Of a stretch of 64,000 nucleotides of DNA, positions 61,938 to 64,000 are shown one piece after another. The notes beneath the pieces are model-generated. The model had not been told where the DNA came from. It was given only the letters and a program-made list of their open reading frames with translations, and made no database searches. Each line of letters opens with the position of its first letter. Position 1 is the first letter of the stretch. The stretch lies in assembly GCF_002847445.1 (NCBI RefSeq), contig NZ_CP025433.1, positions 1 through 64,000 of the forward strand, written 5' to 3'. This stretch comes from Paracoccus zhejiangensis (GTDB taxonomy: Bacteria; Pseudomonadota; Alphaproteobacteria; Rhodobacterales; Rhodobacteraceae). The position numbers were made by a program, and so were the translations under genes.

Positions 61938-63269
61938 ATGGCGAAGGAGAGCGATGAGAGCGGCATCGAGGAGCGGTTGCAGCGCCTGCAGCGCAAGCCT
62001 GGACGGGTGAGCCGCTGGAAACCCTGGGCGATCGGCGCCGGCACCTTCACCGCCGGTGCGGCGCTCGCCAGCTACGCCTTCCTGAGCGCGACCGATGCGC
62101 CGCCGCAAGGGACATCGCTGAACCTGCCCACCTCGCAGGTGACGGATTTCCAGGACGGCAGCGGTCTCGACGGCTTCACCATTACCCGGCCGAGGCCCGG
62201 GTCGCAGGCGCCCGAGGCCGCCGATCCGCCGGCCACGCGCACCCAAACCGTGGAGGTGGTCGATCAGGCCCGGATCGACGAGTTGGCGGCCGAGCTCGAA
62301 GGGCTGCAGTTGAAGCTGACCGAGGGCGAGACGGCCCGCGACGCGCTTCTGGCGGAACTGGACGAGATGAAGGGCGATGCGGTGCTGAAGGACGAGGCAC
62401 TCGCCGAGGCCGAGCGGGAAATGCTGCGGCTGCAATCGCAACTGGAAACCCAGGACCAGCTTTTTGGCGAAGAGGAGGCCGCGGCCGCGCTGGCCGCGGA
62501 GCGCCGGGCGGCCTACGAGGCCCGCCGGGCCGAAGAGGAAGCCCGCCGGCAGGCGCAGATCGCCTCGCCCATGGTGGCCTGGCGCGCCAGCGGCGGGTCT
62601 GGAGCGGCGTCGGGCGAAGGCGGCGAGACAGGCGATTACGCCGCCGGCGATAACTTCCTCAGGGCCGGGGCGAATACGGCACGGGTGAGCCAGAGCGAGG
62701 TCATCGGCAGCCCGTCGAACACCATCATCCAGGGCACGCTGATCGAGGCGACGCTGGAGACGGCGATCAGCAGCCAGCTGCCCGGCAATGTCGCGGCCAA
62801 TGTCAGCTATGATGTCTGGTCCATGGACATGAGCCAGGTGCTGATCCCCCGTGGCTCGAAGCTCTATGGCCGCTATGATGCGCAGATCGAGCGCGGACAG
62901 CGCCGGGTGATGATTGCCTGGGACCGACTGGTCACGTCCGATGGCCAATCGGTGCAGCTCGAAGGCTATGGCACAGACCGGATCGGCCGCGCCGGCATGA
63001 CCGGCAAGGTCAACAATCATACGCTGGCCCGCTTCGGATCGGCCGCGGCCGTGTCGATCATCGGCGCGCTGCCAGAGATTGCCGTCGCCAGGATCGAGGA
63101 GCATGACGGCAGCGAGACCACGCGCGATACGGTCGAGAGCATCGGCCAGGATGCCTCTGACGCCCTCGATAACGTCATGGCGGACTATCTCGACATACCG
63201 GCGACGATCTCGGTCGACCAGGGCGCCGTGGTCATGGTCCGGGTGAATGCGGATCTCGAGATGTTCTGA
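61938..63269 (+). CDS. virB10: Type IV secretion protein VirB10
   Basis: A 443-residue protein spanning both membranes. One N-terminal helix (AIGAGTFTAGAALASYAFLS), then a long coiled-coil (about residues 95-200, RIDELAAELEGLQLKLTEGE) in place of the usual proline-rich region. The conserved C-terminal beta-barrel domain includes IIQGTLIEATLETAISSQLP and VLIPRGSKLYGRYDAQIERG. It senses energy from VirB11 and VirD4. Confidence 0.95.
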   Translation: MAKESDESGIEERLQRLQRKPGRVSRWKPWAIGAGTFTAGAALASYAFLSATDAPPQGTSLNLPTSQVTDFQDGSGLDGFTITRPRPGSQAPEAADPPATRTQTVEVVDQARIDELAAELEGLQLKLTEGETARDALLAELDEMKGDAVLKDEALAEAEREMLRLQSQLETQDQLFGEEEAAAALAAERRAAYEARRAEEEARRQAQIASPMVAWRASGGSGAASGEGGETGDYAAGDNFLRAGANTARVSQSEVIGSPSNTIIQGTLIEATLETAISSQLPGNVAANVSYDVWSMDMSQVLIPRGSKLYGRYDAQIERGQRRVMIAWDRLVTSDGQSVQLEGYGTDRIGRAGMTGKVNNHTLARFGSAAAVSIIGALPEIAVARIEEHDGSETTRDTVESIGQDASDALDNVMADYLDIPATISVDQGAVVMVRVNADLEMF

Positions 63270-64000
63270 TGGCAGGTTATCTCGATCATTACCTGAAGCG
63301 GCTGGATCCGATCCTGGGCGATCCATCGACGATCGAACTGGCGATCAATGGCGATGCCGGCCTCTGGGTCGAGAAAGCCGGCGCCGCCCATATGAGCCGC
63401 TTCGACGGGATCAGCATGAGCCCATCGGATGTGACCGACCTGGCCCGGCAGATCGCCAATGCCGCCGAGCAACCGCTGACGGCCGCATCGCCGATGATCT
63501 CGACCACCGTCCCCTATGGCCGGGCGACGCTGCGGGTGCAGGCGATCATCGCCCCGGCAGCCTTCGGCGGCACGGTGCTCTCCGTCAGGCTATTCCGCCA
63601 GCGCCGGCCCTCCGAGGCGCCGAAGAGATTCGGCTTCCTCCGCCCGCAGGGCATCTCGCTCGAAACCGAACGACTGGCGAAGATCGAGACGATCCAGCGC
63701 CTCGCGGCCGGTCTCGGGCTGGGCGGCGATGCCGATGCGCTCCTCAAAGCCTGCATCGATCTGAAGCTGAACCTGATCCTCTCCGGCCCGACCTCGGCCG
63801 GCAAGACCGAACTCGCACGCCGGCTGATCTGGATGATCCCCGATACCGAACGCCTGGTTCTGATCGAGGATTCGGCCGAGGCCCTGCCGCATCAGCCAAA
63901 CCATGTCAGCCTGATCGCCGCGCGCGATGACGCCTCACCGCGCTCTGCCGACAAGCTCTTGCAGGCCACCCTTCGGCTGCGGCCCGACAGGATCATCCTG
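63269..64000 (+). CDS. virB11: Type IV secretion ATPase VirB11 (cut by window end)
   Basis: The first 244 codons of a hexameric secretion ATPase. N-terminal domain MAGYLDHYLKRLDPILGDPS, then Walker A LSGPTSAGKTELARRLI and the Asp-box region DTERLVLIEDSAEALPHQPN, followed by TLRLRPDRIIL. The C-terminus lies beyond the window. The start overlaps the virB10 stop by one base. Confidence 0.95.
   Translation, partial: MAGYLDHYLKRLDPILGDPSTIELAINGDAGLWVEKAGAAHMSRFDGISMSPSDVTDLARQIANAAEQPLTAASPMISTTVPYGRATLRVQAIIAPAAFGGTVLSVRLFRQRRPSEAPKRFGFLRPQGISLETERLAKIETIQRLAAGLGLGGDADALLKACIDLKLNLILSGPTSAGKTELARRLIWMIPDTERLVLIEDSAEALPHQPNHVSLIAARDDASPRSADKLLQATLRLRPDRIIL

Noticed and set aside
1..64000. CRISPR arrays, rRNA and tRNA genes
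   Set aside because: No regularly spaced direct repeats and no recognisable rRNA or tRNA sequences were noticed on reading both strands; a covariance-model scan would be needed to exclude a divergent tRNA.

Overview
The window is GC-rich DNA from an alphaproteobacterium, most likely a Paracoccus-like member of the Rhodobacteraceae. The signs are a cbb3 oxidase cluster, Rhodobacteraceae-type plasmid genes (DUF1419, DUF1173, a VirB conjugation cluster) and the IS families present. The mixture of intact operons, truncated genes and insertion sequences, with conjugation genes at the right edge, points to a large plasmid or chromid rather than core chromosome. No rRNA, tRNA or CRISPR array was recognised.

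1-5.8 kb (minus strand): a cbb3 cytochrome oxidase operon in the order rrf2, ccoI, ccoS, ccoN, ccoO, ccoQ, ccoP, with ccoP running off the left edge. 5.8-6.4 kb holds decayed DNA including a virB8 remnant.

6.4-22.6 kb: a GntR/FadR-type regulator (minus strand) faces one long plus-strand gene series: phaA, phaB, aceE, aceF, lipoyl-fused lpd, phasin, lactate permease, lldE, lldF, lldG (lutABC) and phaC. Read as a pathway, this is lactate import, oxidation to pyruvate, a dedicated pyruvate dehydrogenase, acetyl-CoA condensation and reduction, and polymerisation to polyhydroxybutyrate (PHB). It is the most coherent metabolic unit in the window and the one I would follow up first.

22.6-42.5 kb: a mosaic of mobile-element debris and accessory genes. 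It holds IS66 fragments, a DMT transporter, a frameshifted RTX-Hint fragment, an IS5 end fused to an IS21 element, a zinc-type dehydrogenase cut by that IS21, HxlR and Lrp regulators, a FAD oxidoreductase coupled to a large catalase, a stress flavin-binding protein, an integrase remnant, plasmid DUF genes and a restriction-enzyme fragment. A CadC-like regulator here is split by a complete IS5 element, and removing that IS on paper restores its reading frame.

42.5-51.5 kb: a maltose/maltodextrin system resembling the enteric one (malK, lacI-type regulator, alpha-glucosidase, malE, malF, malG, lamB). It has a perfect LacI-type operator and two strong hairpins between malE and malF. Two identical, inverted, truncated IS6-family copies bracket it.

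51.5-64 kb: recombinase, IS6 and ThiF fragments, DUF1173, a VapBC toxin-antitoxin pair, an adenine-methylase-like protein, small plasmid genes, a complete IS21 element, and then a VirB-type type IV secretion cluster (an unnamed truncated gene, virB6, virB8, virB9, virB10, partial virB11). The upstream part of that cluster ends at the IS21.
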